From: Anadara kagoshimensis | Taxonomy: Eukaryota > Mollusca > Bivalvia > Arcoida > Arcidae | DNA: 64,000 bases | Assembly (NCBI GenBank): GCA_021292105.1 | Contig: CM037874.1 | Span: 25,904,583-25,968,582 of the forward strand | Direction: 5' to 3' | Shown here: piece by piece, positions 11,901-25,287 of the stretch | Layout: every line of letters begins with the position of its first letter | How positions within the stretch are numbered: the stretch's first letter is position 1 | Position numbers and translations under genes: made by a program | Notes under the pieces: model-generated | Databases searched by the model: none | What the model saw: the letters and a program-made list of their open reading frames with translations, nothing else | What the model was told of the DNA's origin: nothing

Positions 11901-14900
11901 TAACAAATGTCTATTTGGTAATGTAAGCATAAAGAACATTGAGGACCTATAAATGTTAGACTTGTATGATGTTGGTTGTACTAAATATAGACCGCTTATT
12001 AACAAGGGGTGGAAAACTATGTATCACTGTTGTAGAAGATCACCTGAATGCAAATGGCGGTAAAACTTTATCGAAAATGATATTTTACCCCCCCCCCCTC
12101 CCATTTCCAGCAAACTTGTTTGAAGGGAGTAAATAGAAATCGTCTGTTGCTGTTTCATCATTCGAGTATGCTCAAACTAGGAACTTATGTACTACATACC
12201 AGTATGATCTCTGAAAAGTGCAAAAAGATCGTTAACGCAGTCGTTATAGGTTTGTCGTAGTCTTGAATCAATTATTGAATTTTTTAATCTTTTAATCTTT
12301 TTTTTTCCAGGCGAACTTGCAATCAACAATTTTTAAATAACCCTACTTATAGAACTTTTTATTTTTGCAGGGAATGACATGCTGACCTTAGCAAAGAGAG
12401 TGTTTCGGTTAAGACTTGGTGACTTTGATGATACTGCGTTTAAATCTAATTCGTTTTCGGACTTCTTCATTTCAAGAAAATTCTTCGGAATAGAATTACA
12501 TGAGGAGTATGTATTTTATAACGTCCATGTACTCTAAATTAATAAGCCCCATGCATTTATGCACATGTGTTGTAAAAGCTTATTTTTACCTAAAAAGCAC
12601 CATTTGATGGACTTTTTATACGCCATCTTACTAGTATTTTAACAAGCATTTAAAAACAATAATATGTTGCAATTACATAAGAATAAAATTGTATGACAGC
12701 AGATATATTTAGATAAATTTCAACATGGCAAACGAATAAGTAATAGGTTTTTATATTTTACGTCCAATCAAGAGTGTTTCACTTACATGTACATTGAGTC
12801 GGTTAGTTCGGGGATGGTTAAGGAAACCGGAGTACCAGGAAAAAACCACCGATCTTCGGCAAGCGAACTAACAAACTCCCTTTAATTAGAATGTACCGGT
12901 GTCGTAGTTAGATTCCAACCTATGTGATGAGTTGTGGCACTGGGATCCCCAAGCGCAGTTTAGACCACTCGCCTACAGAGACAACAGTAATGGAGTTCGC
13001 CGCTGTACCACGTGGTCAATACCTCTTTTACAAAACGTTTGTGCGGAACATTTTGGAAAACGTCAACGTCACAAATTCCCGGAATAACGTCGTTTTTACC
13101 GGAAAACGTCATATTGTCTGATTCCATGTCCATTGGAAACAAGCGTTTCGCAGACACGTTAGAAGGTATCACGTGGTGCAGCGGTGTACCCCATTTGATG
13201 TGGATTATACGATTATTTTATCAGTGCCAAAGAACAGAACTAATAGCAATAGAGCCATAAGTCACAAATCTAGTAGTTTTACGTCGAACCCTGTTTGGAA
13301 ATTATTTGATCATATAGTTTTTTGATGTATTGCAGCAATTTTACAAAAATAAGAGACGAAGAGTATGGACGATGTTACAAACTTAACATTGACAAGAAAT
13401 ACAAGATGGCCGAGGTAGCCGGACCACCTTTCGGTAAGTATTGACGATATTACATCATAAAAATTACAAGAGGGCAAAAGTAGCCAATGAGTATAGAACA
13501 GTTTAAACACTTCTGATTTGGAGTAAAAGTATGTTAAAGGGCTGTTCTTCGAAACAAAACCAAAGGTCGATTTCAGGTGCATATAACGCAAAACATGCTT
13601 TTGTATTAAGGTTGAGAACACTATCTAAAGATCAGGTTTTAGGCCCCCGTTCCAAAGCATTGATATTCACGCCTAAATCACGCCTGTACCATAGACCAAG
13701 AAATTTATCCACTTTCAAATGAGGTGACCCCATTGCCTTTTTCAACATAGAAATACTTAAAAACTTTCAAAGCTTCACATTTCACATCATCTCTTTCAAA
13801 GCTTCACATTTCACATCATCTCTTTCAAAGCTTCACATTTCACATCATCTATTTTAAAGCTTCACATTTCACATCATCTAGATTGGAGATATCTTCCCAT
13901 GTTTTAGTCTAAATAATTTTCAATAGCAAGGGTGAAAATAGTGATTTGCATTTCAATAGCTGACATTAGTTAAAACTTTTAATATATCTATATGGAGGTC
14001 ACCAAGAGAACATGCTACAGTCGATTTTTAAGTAAAAAGTGTAAGTTTTCTCTCTGTAGAATAATAACGAACAGAGTAAAAACAAAAATAACATAAATGC
14101 ACTTATTATTTTCAAAACTAACAAATAAATCTTACATTTCATATTTAAAAGGGTTTAAATCTGCTTAACGAAAACGGCTGTCTCAAAAATAGACAGACTA
14201 CAGTGGTAGTTTGGTCGATGCGTCTTTAAGAAGCATGATTCTAATGCTTGGTTCATCGGAGTGCAAAATAAAAAATGGAAAAACCATGCTGTGAAATTAG
14301 GAATCCGTTAAAATGATGATCCCTTTAAAAATAATTATATTAGGTTAATGTTGATTATAACTTGTAGATTGAATTGGAGGTAATCTTTTAACTCTTTGTT
14401 GTAATCATTCATTTTTTATCAGTTCATCCAATTGTTCGTAATAGTAATGACTTAATTCTTATTCCCTAATGCATTTAAGGAATGAATAAAAAATGGCAAA
14501 CAACTAATTGGAAAAAAAAGTGGAAATATAAAGTGTGAAAGCATCATGCATTTATTTATGACCTCGTACTTTTTGTCACAACAACCATCAAATTGAAAAT
14601 TAATCATTGACGGTTTGTATTTTCTGATGTTACCAATTTCGTCATTTAATTATTATTAATAATAATAATAATAATAATAATTTTTTATTGCATAACAACA
14701 TATGACAATGACAAATCATCATCTCACATTCTAACATATAAATAAATAATAATAATATACCTTTCTTTGAACAAAGTTAAAATGCTTTTTTTAAAAAAAA
14801 AAAAAAGCAATAATGCATTTCATATAGAATTAAAAAATATAGCAACTCCGTTTCGTTTAAAGCAAAACTGAGCAAAAATAAAAAAAAAAAAAAAAAAAAA

Positions 14901-17900
14901 AAACAACCTGGCGTATTTAAGTTTATTCTGAAAACTTCGGTCTAATAAACTAGTGCTCGCTCCGTATGTGGGAGGTCGGGGTTCGAAGCCCAGCCGGGCC
15001 AGAATGTAAGCATTTTTTGTGACGATGGAGTTCGCCAGTGTACAAAGTGATCAACACTTTAAACCGTTTGTGCAAATGTTTGGAAAACGTTTACGTCGAA
15101 ACTTCCTGGAGTAACGTCATATTTATCGGAAAAGTAAATTAAGGGATTTTACCTTCAGTGGGGAAAATATATTTCACAGGAACGTTATGGGGTATCACGT
15201 GTAACACTGGCGAACTCCATTGAAAAATAACGTCTTCAAAGAATGTTCATGCTCTCTTATAACCGCAAACTGACATGTATATATGCATTTAAACAACAAT
15301 TCTAATCTCGAATTTGGTATATTTATTTTTAATTTTGTATATCAAATATCTAATTATAATATATGCTTTAGTGAATACTGTCCATGTGAATCAATTACAC
15401 ATTTTGTTGAAAAGTTTCACCGTAATATTGCTTAATTTTTAATGTTGCTCGTGGAATTTACCCTTTTAAAAAGTAATAGATAACATACGATTACATTTGT
15501 ATAAAAATGATTAAAAGATTATAGGTAATCATGGTGTTTTTTGGTTGTTAGAATGTATTCAAATATCATAAGATATGTCATTATGTCTCTATTTTTCCAT
15601 TTAATTGATACAAACTTATACCTTGCTATTACAAAAATAATTTTAAAAATATGTTTTATCAAACAGTGCAATTAATATGGGCGGTTGCATTTCAAATTGC
15701 TTCACTTTATCTCCGCCTCTCTGTCTCTCTCTTCGACACGTGACCTCCCACCAGAGAAAAGTGAGACAAAGTTCCCCATAAGGGTAAGTATTGTACGTCC
15801 TGTCTTACTGCTACAGATATTTTAGTGAAGTATTTTATAATTATGAAACATTCCGACACGTGAACTTCCACCAGAGAACAGTGAGACGGGGTTCTCCATA
15901 AGGGTAAGTATTGTACCTCCTGTCTTACTGCTACAGATATTTTAGTGAAGTATTTTATAATTTTACAACAATCCGACACGTCAACTTCCACCAGAGAAAA
16001 GTGAGACGAAGTTCCCCATAAGGGTAAGTATTGTACCTCCTGTCTTACTGCTACAGATATTTTAGTGAAGTATTTTATAATTATGAAACATTCCGACACG
16101 TCAACTTCCACCAGAGAAAAGTGAGACGGGGTTCTCCATAAGGTTAAGTATTGTACCTCCTGTCTTACTGCTACAGATATTTAGTGAAGTATTTTATAAT
16201 TTCACAACAATCCGACACGTGAACTTCCACCAGAGAAAAGTGAGACGGGGTTCTCCATAAGGGTAAGTATTGTACCTCCTGTCTTACTGCTACAGATATT
16301 TTAGTGAAGTATTTTATAATTTTACAACAATCCGACGCGTGAACTTCCACCAAAGAAAAGTGAGACGGGGTTCTCCAGAAGGGTAAGTATTGTACCTCCT
16401 GTCTTACTGCTACAGATATTTTAAGTGAAATATTTTATAATTATGAAACATTCCGACACGTGAACTTCCACCAGAGAAAAGTGAGACGGGGTTCTCCATA
16501 AGGGTAAGTATTGTACCTCCTGTCTTACTGCTACAGATATTTTAGTGAAGTATTTTATAATTTTACAAGAATCCGACGCGTGAACTTCCACCAGAGAAAA
16601 GTGAGACGAAGTTCCCCATAAGGGTAAGTATTGTACCTCCTGTCTTACTGCTACAGATATTTTAGTGAAGCATTTTATAATTATGAAACATTCCGACACG
16701 TCAACTTCCACCAGAGAAAAGTGAGACGGGGTTCTCCAGAAGGGTAAGTATTGTACCTCCTGTCTTACTGCTACAGATATTTTAGTGAAGTATTTTATAA
16801 TTTTACAAGAATCCGACGCGTGAACTTCCACCAGAGAAAAGTGAGACGAAGTTCCCCATAAGGGTAAGTATTGTACCTCCTGTCTTACTGCTACAAATAT
16901 TTTATAATTATGAAACATTCCGACACGTGAACTTCCTTCAGAGAAAAGTGAGACGGGGTTCTCCAGAAGGGTAAGTACCTCCTGTCCAGAAAACTACAGA
17001 TATTTTATAATCAATGAGACGTTTTATTTGTTGTTCATTGTTGTGTTATATTTTTTACGTTCAGGTTTGGAATTGCTTTTAAATGTCGACCAGAGTGAAT
17101 ATGTGCCATTTGTCACAGAATCAGCAGGTGTGAGAATTGCCATTCATACACCTGGTTCTAAACCTATATTCTCCTCGGGAACATCTTTACCAACTGGATT
17201 CGAGACCAATCTTGGAATAACTGTGGTGAGTAACATTAAAAAAGAGAGGTTCGAAAATAGTATTTGACGGACCTCATTCGAATTTAGAGCTGGAAATTAA
17301 AATTAAACTAGGCTTTAATGCATATCAAGTTGTAATCGATTAAAAAAAACATTGCTGTAAGAGAAATGGATGTTAACGGACCATATAATAAGGAAAGGCA
17401 GTGCAATGTTTTTCGGTGTTTCTCCAGGAAGTCATCGCCTCCATTCCGTCCCAAAGTTCCATGTTCCTTTTATTCCCAATTTCGATTAAACACGTGGTGG
17501 GTGTAGATAGCTAATCTGCAAGTGCTTACACTTCCGGAGCACCAGACCTTACTTCCATGGCGAAGTTCACGTGTTTAACGTAGTTTGTCACCCTTCAAAG
17601 TAATGTCTTGCAAAGCGATTTGTTAACTTCCGTTTTGTTCGGAAATCTGCTGGGGTACAGAAACGCACGCGACGTTTAGCGGTAAAAGGAAAGTAGCTCG
17701 TACATCGTGGACATCTATTTACGGTAAACAAACATGGTGACAACGTACGCAAGTCGCACAAAATGGGAAATGAAAGTTGAAAAGATCAAACTAGTACGGG
17801 TTTGAAAGGTAACAAAAACGTTATACAGGGTTTGGGTAAGTTACAAGGCCCTAAGTATGCCGTCAAAGAGGAATGCAGCCTTCTCTTGTGGCTAAAACAT

Positions 17901-20900
17901 GTATGAGTTAAACATTGTTATATTTCACCAAGGAAGTGAGACCGGGTGCTCCATATTCACGATCTACTTGGATACAAAGATATCATACTTATCAACAATA
18001 TTGTGATGACGACCATACAATAACTGATTATTACTGCTTTTAAATAACTCACAAGTATGAATTGTGATGAATGAAAAGGTGGATGTCAGATACATTTAAT
18101 TTTATTATCTTTGTATAATTTATATGATGTATGTTTCAGGTTGATCATCAACGCATGTCTGGCCAGAGTGAAAAGTGTGACGCCAACAATACATTCAGTG
18201 ATATACAAGTAAGAATTCATAGAACCCATTGTATACTTCACTGCCATCATTTGTATAGGCAAACAACATTGACCTGTCCGCTTAACACTTAATTTAAATA
18301 GTTATTGTGGACCAATACATTAATGTTGAGGGAAGACAAGTTTGTTTTCGCCTACATCATGGAAAGCATGCATTATTTATGTATTAAATGTGAATTCTAA
18401 CACAACAAATGTTATATATTCCGTCAGCGATATTCTGGTAGAGTGTTTATAAACACAGACGAGTATATTATACACCAATAGGTATTAATACCGTTTTGTC
18501 GTATAGGTATATTCATGCCTTCATATGATCATTTTATATATCCCTACCGTAGGTTATATACATTAAATAGAATCTTCCGTGTTTATAAACACTCTGCCAC
18601 AATATCGCTGACGGACTTTTTATAGAGGAATACTTCAATATGAATAGTTTTAATGAAAGATCAAGCCGACAGGTCTATATATGTTCTTGATCTAAAGTTA
18701 TTGGGTACGAGGGAGAGTTTTTGTTCAAATATTCCTCGAGGGTTATGCATATAACGATTATTTGTTTCCCATCACAGTAACATTTCAGACGAAATCTAAG
18801 CACCAGATCGAAATAATTATCTACAAATCGACAAATGATCATTATCATGCAAAAGACGACAAGCAAATTTACAGTATAAACAAACAACTTTTTTCAGGAT
18901 TTAATACCTTAAAAATAAACAAATATGAAAAATAAAATTGTTCCGGGCACCGGGGTTTACCATTGATTGACAGGCTAGGTAAGACCAGTGTCGATTTTAT
19001 CCTTTGTCTCAATGTGTTTTTGTGTGTAATAGATGTTTCCCAAGTTTGTGTCTTTGCCACGAATTAATGTTGTTATTACATTTCCAAAATAAGGAGTACA
19101 TTTTAGGTATTGATAGATTGACGTATTTGTTGGTGAATTTACCCAATTCAATGGGCAAGCACCATTGACCTGTCGTCACCTTAAAATAGATATTTATGAT
19201 GAATCAATGTGTTTATGTGCATTTATGTACAATCCAACCTGCCTCACAGGTCACCTCAATATAAAGGCCACCTGCTTATAAAGAGTAGTAGAATTGTGTC
19301 CCAATTGTTCTTTATTCATGTTATTTAAACCTGTATATAAATGTAACATGCCCATAGCCCGAGATTCCTCTGGCCCCAAAGATTTTTTTTTTATCAGTTT
19401 CGGGCCAGAGATCGGGCTTCATTATTTCACATAACGTGATGCCGTTGAAATCCTACGGCCAGGTAAGATTTAATTTGGCGGATATGTTCACTTTATTTTC
19501 ACGGGCATCGGGTAATGAACCAGTCAGATCGCTTACCTGAACCTTTTTTCACAAGAATCCATCGAAAAAACTACGTGGCAACTCCGTTTTATATCCATTC
19601 CAGCCATATAAATCCAACACTCGTGTAAAATCCTTCATCATCTCGCCATTTTTTATGTTATGATATTCAAATAACGCGAGATCTCGCGGGTTAAAGTCTC
19701 CCTTTTCTGATTGGCTAATGTCAATTTCATATTTTCCATATAAGGATGACCCACTTTCCATATAAGGAAGTGCCACTACAATCAATATCCCATGAAAACA
19801 AGTGTGTAGAGAAGACTCACAGCATCATTTAAACAATTATGACTTAAAAAAAACATTGATCCAATCGATTTATATTACATATACAATTGTATTAATGTTT
19901 AATTCATTTAATAAATCAACTTGCTCATTGATTTTAACATATATATAATAATTATATATTTTTATTTTTTTATTTTTATTTTTTACTTTTATACTAATCA
20001 AAATTAGTAACATTTCCACATTCTTACTTTTTCAAGCCAAATTTTAAATACTTTTATTAAATATGTTGTTTTTTTCATAGGTACATGTTTATTTCATCAA
20101 ACATTATAGCCTGGCCTGTTAACAAACAGGCTGGTTAAATAAACTCCTGTCCAAGTTTTGGCAGATTGCCATAGACACACTACATCAAATGAGTGTTATA
20201 AGATAACTTACTGGTCAGTCTTGCAAGTAGCTGGTCCAGTGGTAAATCTTAGAAAAATAATGGATTCAAAAGTATCTCTTGAAGTTGTTGAAAGAATCTA
20301 TACAGAGATTAAAATTTCTCATAATTTTCATTTTTCTTTGAAAAAAGAACAAGTTGAAATTATACAAAATATTATAAATGGAAAGGATGTGTTCTGCTTG
20401 TTGAAGACTGGGTTTGGCAAGAGTCTATGTTTTATGCTTCCACCCCTGTTACTGGACAAGGTATGTATCTTATAAATCATATTTCATAGATTTAATATGT
20501 AATGCATGTTTTAATTTTGTTATCTTGTTTGCTTCAAGTTAATCCTTTTCAAGTGTAAATTTCTTTTATTTATTACCTGTAGGCAATTGAGATTTTTTTC
20601 AAAAGGATTACTTTGTTGATTAATTTGTTGGTTCAATTAAAAAGGGTAATTTATTAGTTTTCGAAAAATATGGTATTTTCATGGGTGATCACCCAGGAAT
20701 GCAATCAGAAAGCCACACAATTTGATTTCTTTTGGGGAATATTGATTTATTAAATGAATAAAATATATTTTTTTAAATTTTATTTTACCCCAGATCCAAA
20801 AGTGATGTCAGGGTTGGGGGCCCTGAGTTCACCACTGTACAACATAAATACACACACATATATTATTATATTTCTCTTCAGCCTTCCCTTAGTATTTATA

Positions 20901-23900
20901 AACACACACACACACACACACACACACCATCCACCCACCCACCCACACACATGCATCCCCTTGCATACATTCATTCCAAATGTTTTACCGAAGGGTGTAG
21001 ACGTTCATACAGAAAGCTTCAATTCTAATGTACATGTTGATTAAGCTCTTGCGAATCTATGTTTGGCTACACTATGTAAAAAGAGCCAAGAGACTGGGAG
21101 AAAGAAGTCCTTATTTATAACATAAACTAGCTATCTTTTTAACAGGTGAAAAAAAATCTAACCATATTAAACTGAAGTATTAAAATTTGACATAAAAAAA
21201 TAAAATAAAAATAAAAGAGAGTATCCAATAAAATAAAAGGATATAAAAATCAAAGAGCAAGTTGATTTATTATTAATGAATAAATATTAATACAATTGTA
21301 TATTATGTAATATAAATCGATTGGATCAATGTTTTTATTAAGTCATAATTGTTTAAATGATGCTGTGAGTCTTCTCTACACACTTGTTTTCATGGGATAT
21401 TGATTGTAGTAGCACTTCCTTATATGGAAAGTGGGTCATCCTTATATGGAAAATATGAAATTGACATTAGCCAATCAGAAAAGGGAGACTTTAACCCGCG
21501 AGATCTCGCGTTATTTGAATATCATAACATAAAAAATGGCGAGATGATGAAGGATTTTACACGAGTGTTGGATTTATATGGCTGGAATGGATATAAAACG
21601 GAGTTGCCACGTAGTTTATTCGATGGATTCTTGTGAAAAAAGGTTCAGGTAAGCGATCTGACTGGTTCATTACCCGATGCCCGTGAAAATAAAGTGAACA
21701 TATCCGCCAAATTAAATCTTACCTGGCCGTAGGATTTCAACGGCATCACGTTATGTGAAATAATGAAGCCCGATCTCTGGCCCGAAACTGATAAAAAAAA
21801 AATCTTTCGGGCCAGAGGAATCTCGGGATAACATGCCCATAAAGGTCACTTTTACTGGTTACCTTAGATAGCCTTTATAGACACGTTTGACTGCATAGGG
21901 AACACAGGTAAATATAAATTTTGCATGGGAACACATTTCAAGCAGATACCCTCATGTAGAATCAATGATTGAGGGTTTAAGACAGTAAGGAAACTTTAAT
22001 CTAAACTTAGGTGTTATAGATATAGATGCGTGCATTGTGTATGTAAAAACTGTCAATTCAATACTTATATATCGGATTGACGCTCCTAAATCAATATTCC
22101 TAATGAAAGGTTAAACGGAGATGTCAATGTCGCTTGCCTATACCATCAATTTATTTACTAGTATTACAGATCTAGGTGGTGGAGACTTACAATTTTAAAT
22201 CAACTGTTTATATTGGATTAGCAAGGATTAGTATGTTTGTTTTTGATTGTAAAAAAAAATTATCACCATGCGACTAGTTTCGAAAACCAAGTGTTTTAAG
22301 TCTAAGATTTTTTGAGTTTTTTTGTGTTCAGCAACTTGATCAATTTCTTAATTCCTTACCAAAGGCATTTAGACTACATGTACTTGTGAAAGTGTCATTT
22401 AACACATTTTGTCCTAAACTGATTTCAGGCATGTATCGAAGAATGTATTGGAAGAAGGATTGTATCGAGCTGCAACTGTGCACATCAGTTTTCTTTCTTT
22501 ACTAAAACGGTCCAGAAGATGTGCAAAACACAGACCGGTAAGTGGGTACAATAAAGGTATGCAAAGATCACAGTTTAACATGAATCAATGTTTACATAGT
22601 ATATGTATACTATTGACTACATTGCCTTCTTTTATCGGGTAAATAATCGCGGATCTAATATAACGTGTTATTTTTTTTTTTATTATGTTATTTTTAAATT
22701 TTTTTTATTTTGCTTTTCGTTGGTGTTATGTCAAATACGTGTTTATGTTCAACGTAAATTTCTGCGTTGACTTAAGGCAAAGTTGAGAGGACTGAATAAA
22801 GAGACTTGTAGACATCATTCAAGATTCTTTCACTCATTTCGATTCGAACAGTTTAGGGATGATATAGGAAAAGTGAGTACCCAGAAAAGAACCACCAACT
22901 GTTAGCTAGTGAACTGAGACACCGAGATAATTCGCTAATGTAATTGGTTATAATCTATAAGGCCCCGACTTAAGATCATTGCGCTGTCGATGCCATTATT
23001 TGAGATAAAGAATGTGATACGAAAAATCCAGTTTTTGATAAAGCGACCCCGCATTTGAAAAACCATATTGATTGATTGAATAGGGTTTACGTCAAATATA
23101 TTTCACTTATATCGGGACGTCACCAGGTATGGGTGAAGTGGCAGAAATATTGACACCTGTAGTGTGGTCAGGACAATGTGCAGGGAGGGTTCTTTATGCC
23201 ACGAGGCATAGGTTTTTAAGGTCTCTTCAGAGGGCCTCGTAACTTTTATTTCTGAAAGCCAAGTGCTTAGGGAATTAACAGCCACAACCCATTTTCAAGT
23301 CATGGACAGATCCGGCCAGGGTTAAACCCACGATTTCCCACAAACGTGTACTATATAAGCTCCCGTAGTGATCTAAAATTACTGAATAGAAAAATAGCCT
23401 GCAACGATGTGACTATTGATGAGTTTGTTTAATTTTAATGGAACACAGGAATGACATTCATTTGCAATCTTGAATAGTAAAAAATAATAACAAACGTCCA
23501 ATTCTAATATAATTTAATACTTTTTTTTTTAATTTCAGACTTGTCTTGCATCGATACAGCTATGTTATCAATACCTACAGCCTGTTCTGCATGTAAAGTA
23601 CCATGCAGGTAAGAATCAAATTCTGAAGCATACATTTTTTAAGTTTATCCTTACATTCGCATTTGTTTTAACATATCCAATGATGCGCGAGATGATAATC
23701 ATACTTGTATGGATTAAATAATTAACCTTCCGGCGCACCCAACCTCACTTTGGGACTGATATGTTTAAATGTTTGGTCAATTAAACATGTACATATTATA
23801 ACTTAACAATAATCAATTAATTTTATAAATCTATTGTGCAAGTCATGAACAAACAATTGTGGAAATTTTTGTACCTGAAGCAAAATAGTATTGTGAAAAT

Positions 23901-25254
23901 CTAAATAAAAATCGCAACAGCGATAACATTTTGTTTTTTGGCACTGTCCACAAATTTGCTCTTTTAGGTCACATTAATTGTTTTTATTTTCAAATTTTGT
24001 ACTTTAAGCGAGAGAACTTACAAGCAGTCTTTATCGATGACCAGGTGGCCCTCTGGAAATTATGAACCTATCCTGACATCCATTTTGCAAGAGTTTGGGT
24101 TAACGCTCAACACAGCAAGGTTTGTTTTAAAATTTTAGTGCAAGAAATATTTTATTCAATAAAGGTAGTGCAATACTATACAAAACCATACAATAATACA
24201 AAAAATTAATATAGAATTCTGAAACATTGGCCAATGCTTCAATACCAATTCATTTTCCTTTCTAATAGTTTAATAGAAATTAGTTTGTAACGTCCGAAAC
24301 TGCAGTTTTCCGGGTAATATGACAGAAACAATTATATTAAGTTCTTAATAATTAGAATATGACGATTGTCATATTCGTAATAGTTAACCGAATGTCGACC
24401 ATCTCCGGTTTGATTGGAGATGTTTATTTAATGGCCTACTGTGAAATTTTTTCCAATACTTTGCAAGCAACTTAATGTCCGTGAAAGATTAACATTAAAA
24501 TAGAGAACATCAGAAACTTAACGAACGAACGTAACTCAACGAAAGACCTGTTTAGGGAGACTTCATTATTTTATTATTTTAATGTCTTTAAAAACATGTG
24601 TTTAAAACCTACTTTGACTTTATATCACGAATATGTAATCAAATATATCATTTATTTTTTTAAATACGCGCAGCATGTTAAAATAACGGATATTTGAAAG
24701 TGATTGCATGTTTTTGCTTTCGTCAAACAAACGTAACTCCACGTATCTAACAAAGGTTCGTTGGTAAACCCGACGAATCAAACAATGATTCGTTCGTGTA
24801 CGAACGTATCTAACAATGGTTCGTTCGTCAAACGAACGTAAGAAACAATGGTTCACTCGTGAACTAAGTGCAGTGAAGCATGGTGAATCTTAATTCTGAT
24901 TGGGGTAACAATCGGGGTTTATTTAATTCGATCTATTTGTCATTTGAGGGTATCAATAATTCTGATGATTTTGGTGGTGGTGATGATGACGGAGATGAAT
25001 ACAGTAACATTCAAAATTTAAAAAAAGACATTAAATGATGATGACGACGACAGCTATAATGATGGATGGTGGTAGTGACGGTGATGAAGGCGCTACTATG
25101 ATGAAGGCGCTAAGATGATGAAAATGATGATGGTGGTGGTTATGAAGGTGACGATGATGAATGCAGAAATGTTAAAGACATTATTTTGAGATGATGATGA
25201 TGATGATGATGATGATAGTTGTGTAGGTGACGAGGATAAACGCAAAAATAAGGA

Positions 25255-25287
<33 letters not shown>

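Larger units (their letters stand above)
19357..21829. mobile_element. 2.5-kb foldback element with ~570-bp arms and a RecQ-like exon
   Basis: The arms 19357-19930 and about 21256-21829 are near-identical inverted copies, starting CCCGAGATTCCTCTGGCCC. The 13-bp TAACATGCCCATA flanks both sides and looks like a target-site duplication, since one copy restores the interrupted host repeat. The arms read as a 78-aa frame beginning MIVVALPYMESGSSLYGKYE with a single residue difference between them; it is unclear that this is translated. The unique middle holds the helicase exon at 20260-20461. A long duplication is not typical of common cut-and-paste superfamilies. Superfamily unassigned. Confidence 0.7.
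19232..21897. mobile_element. Pogo/Tigger-like MITE split by the foldback element
   Basis: The left half (AATCCAACCTGCC, ATATAAAGGCCACCTGC) resumes at 21842 as AAAGGTCACTTTTACTGG and ends ACACGTTTGACTG. CAGTCAAAC-type ends and tandem TATAAAGG blocks are typical of pogo/Tigger derivatives. A related piece is near 62283. Confidence 0.55.

Noticed and set aside
13764-13879. CRISPR-like array
   Set aside because: Units are directly tandem without spacers, in animal DNA; it is an ordinary minisatellite.
15707-16918. Long minus-strand open frames with a 40-residue repeat
   Set aside because: They arise because the 120-bp satellite period is a multiple of three; there is no start context, splice support or conservation beyond the DNA repeat.
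19549-19785. 78-aa protein on each arm of the foldback element
   Set aside because: The two frames are identical because the arms are inverted copies; there is no independent evidence of translation, so it is described only within the element.
25096-25287. Poly-Met/poly-Ser open frame
   Set aside because: It is a reading of the degenerate GAT/ATC microsatellite.
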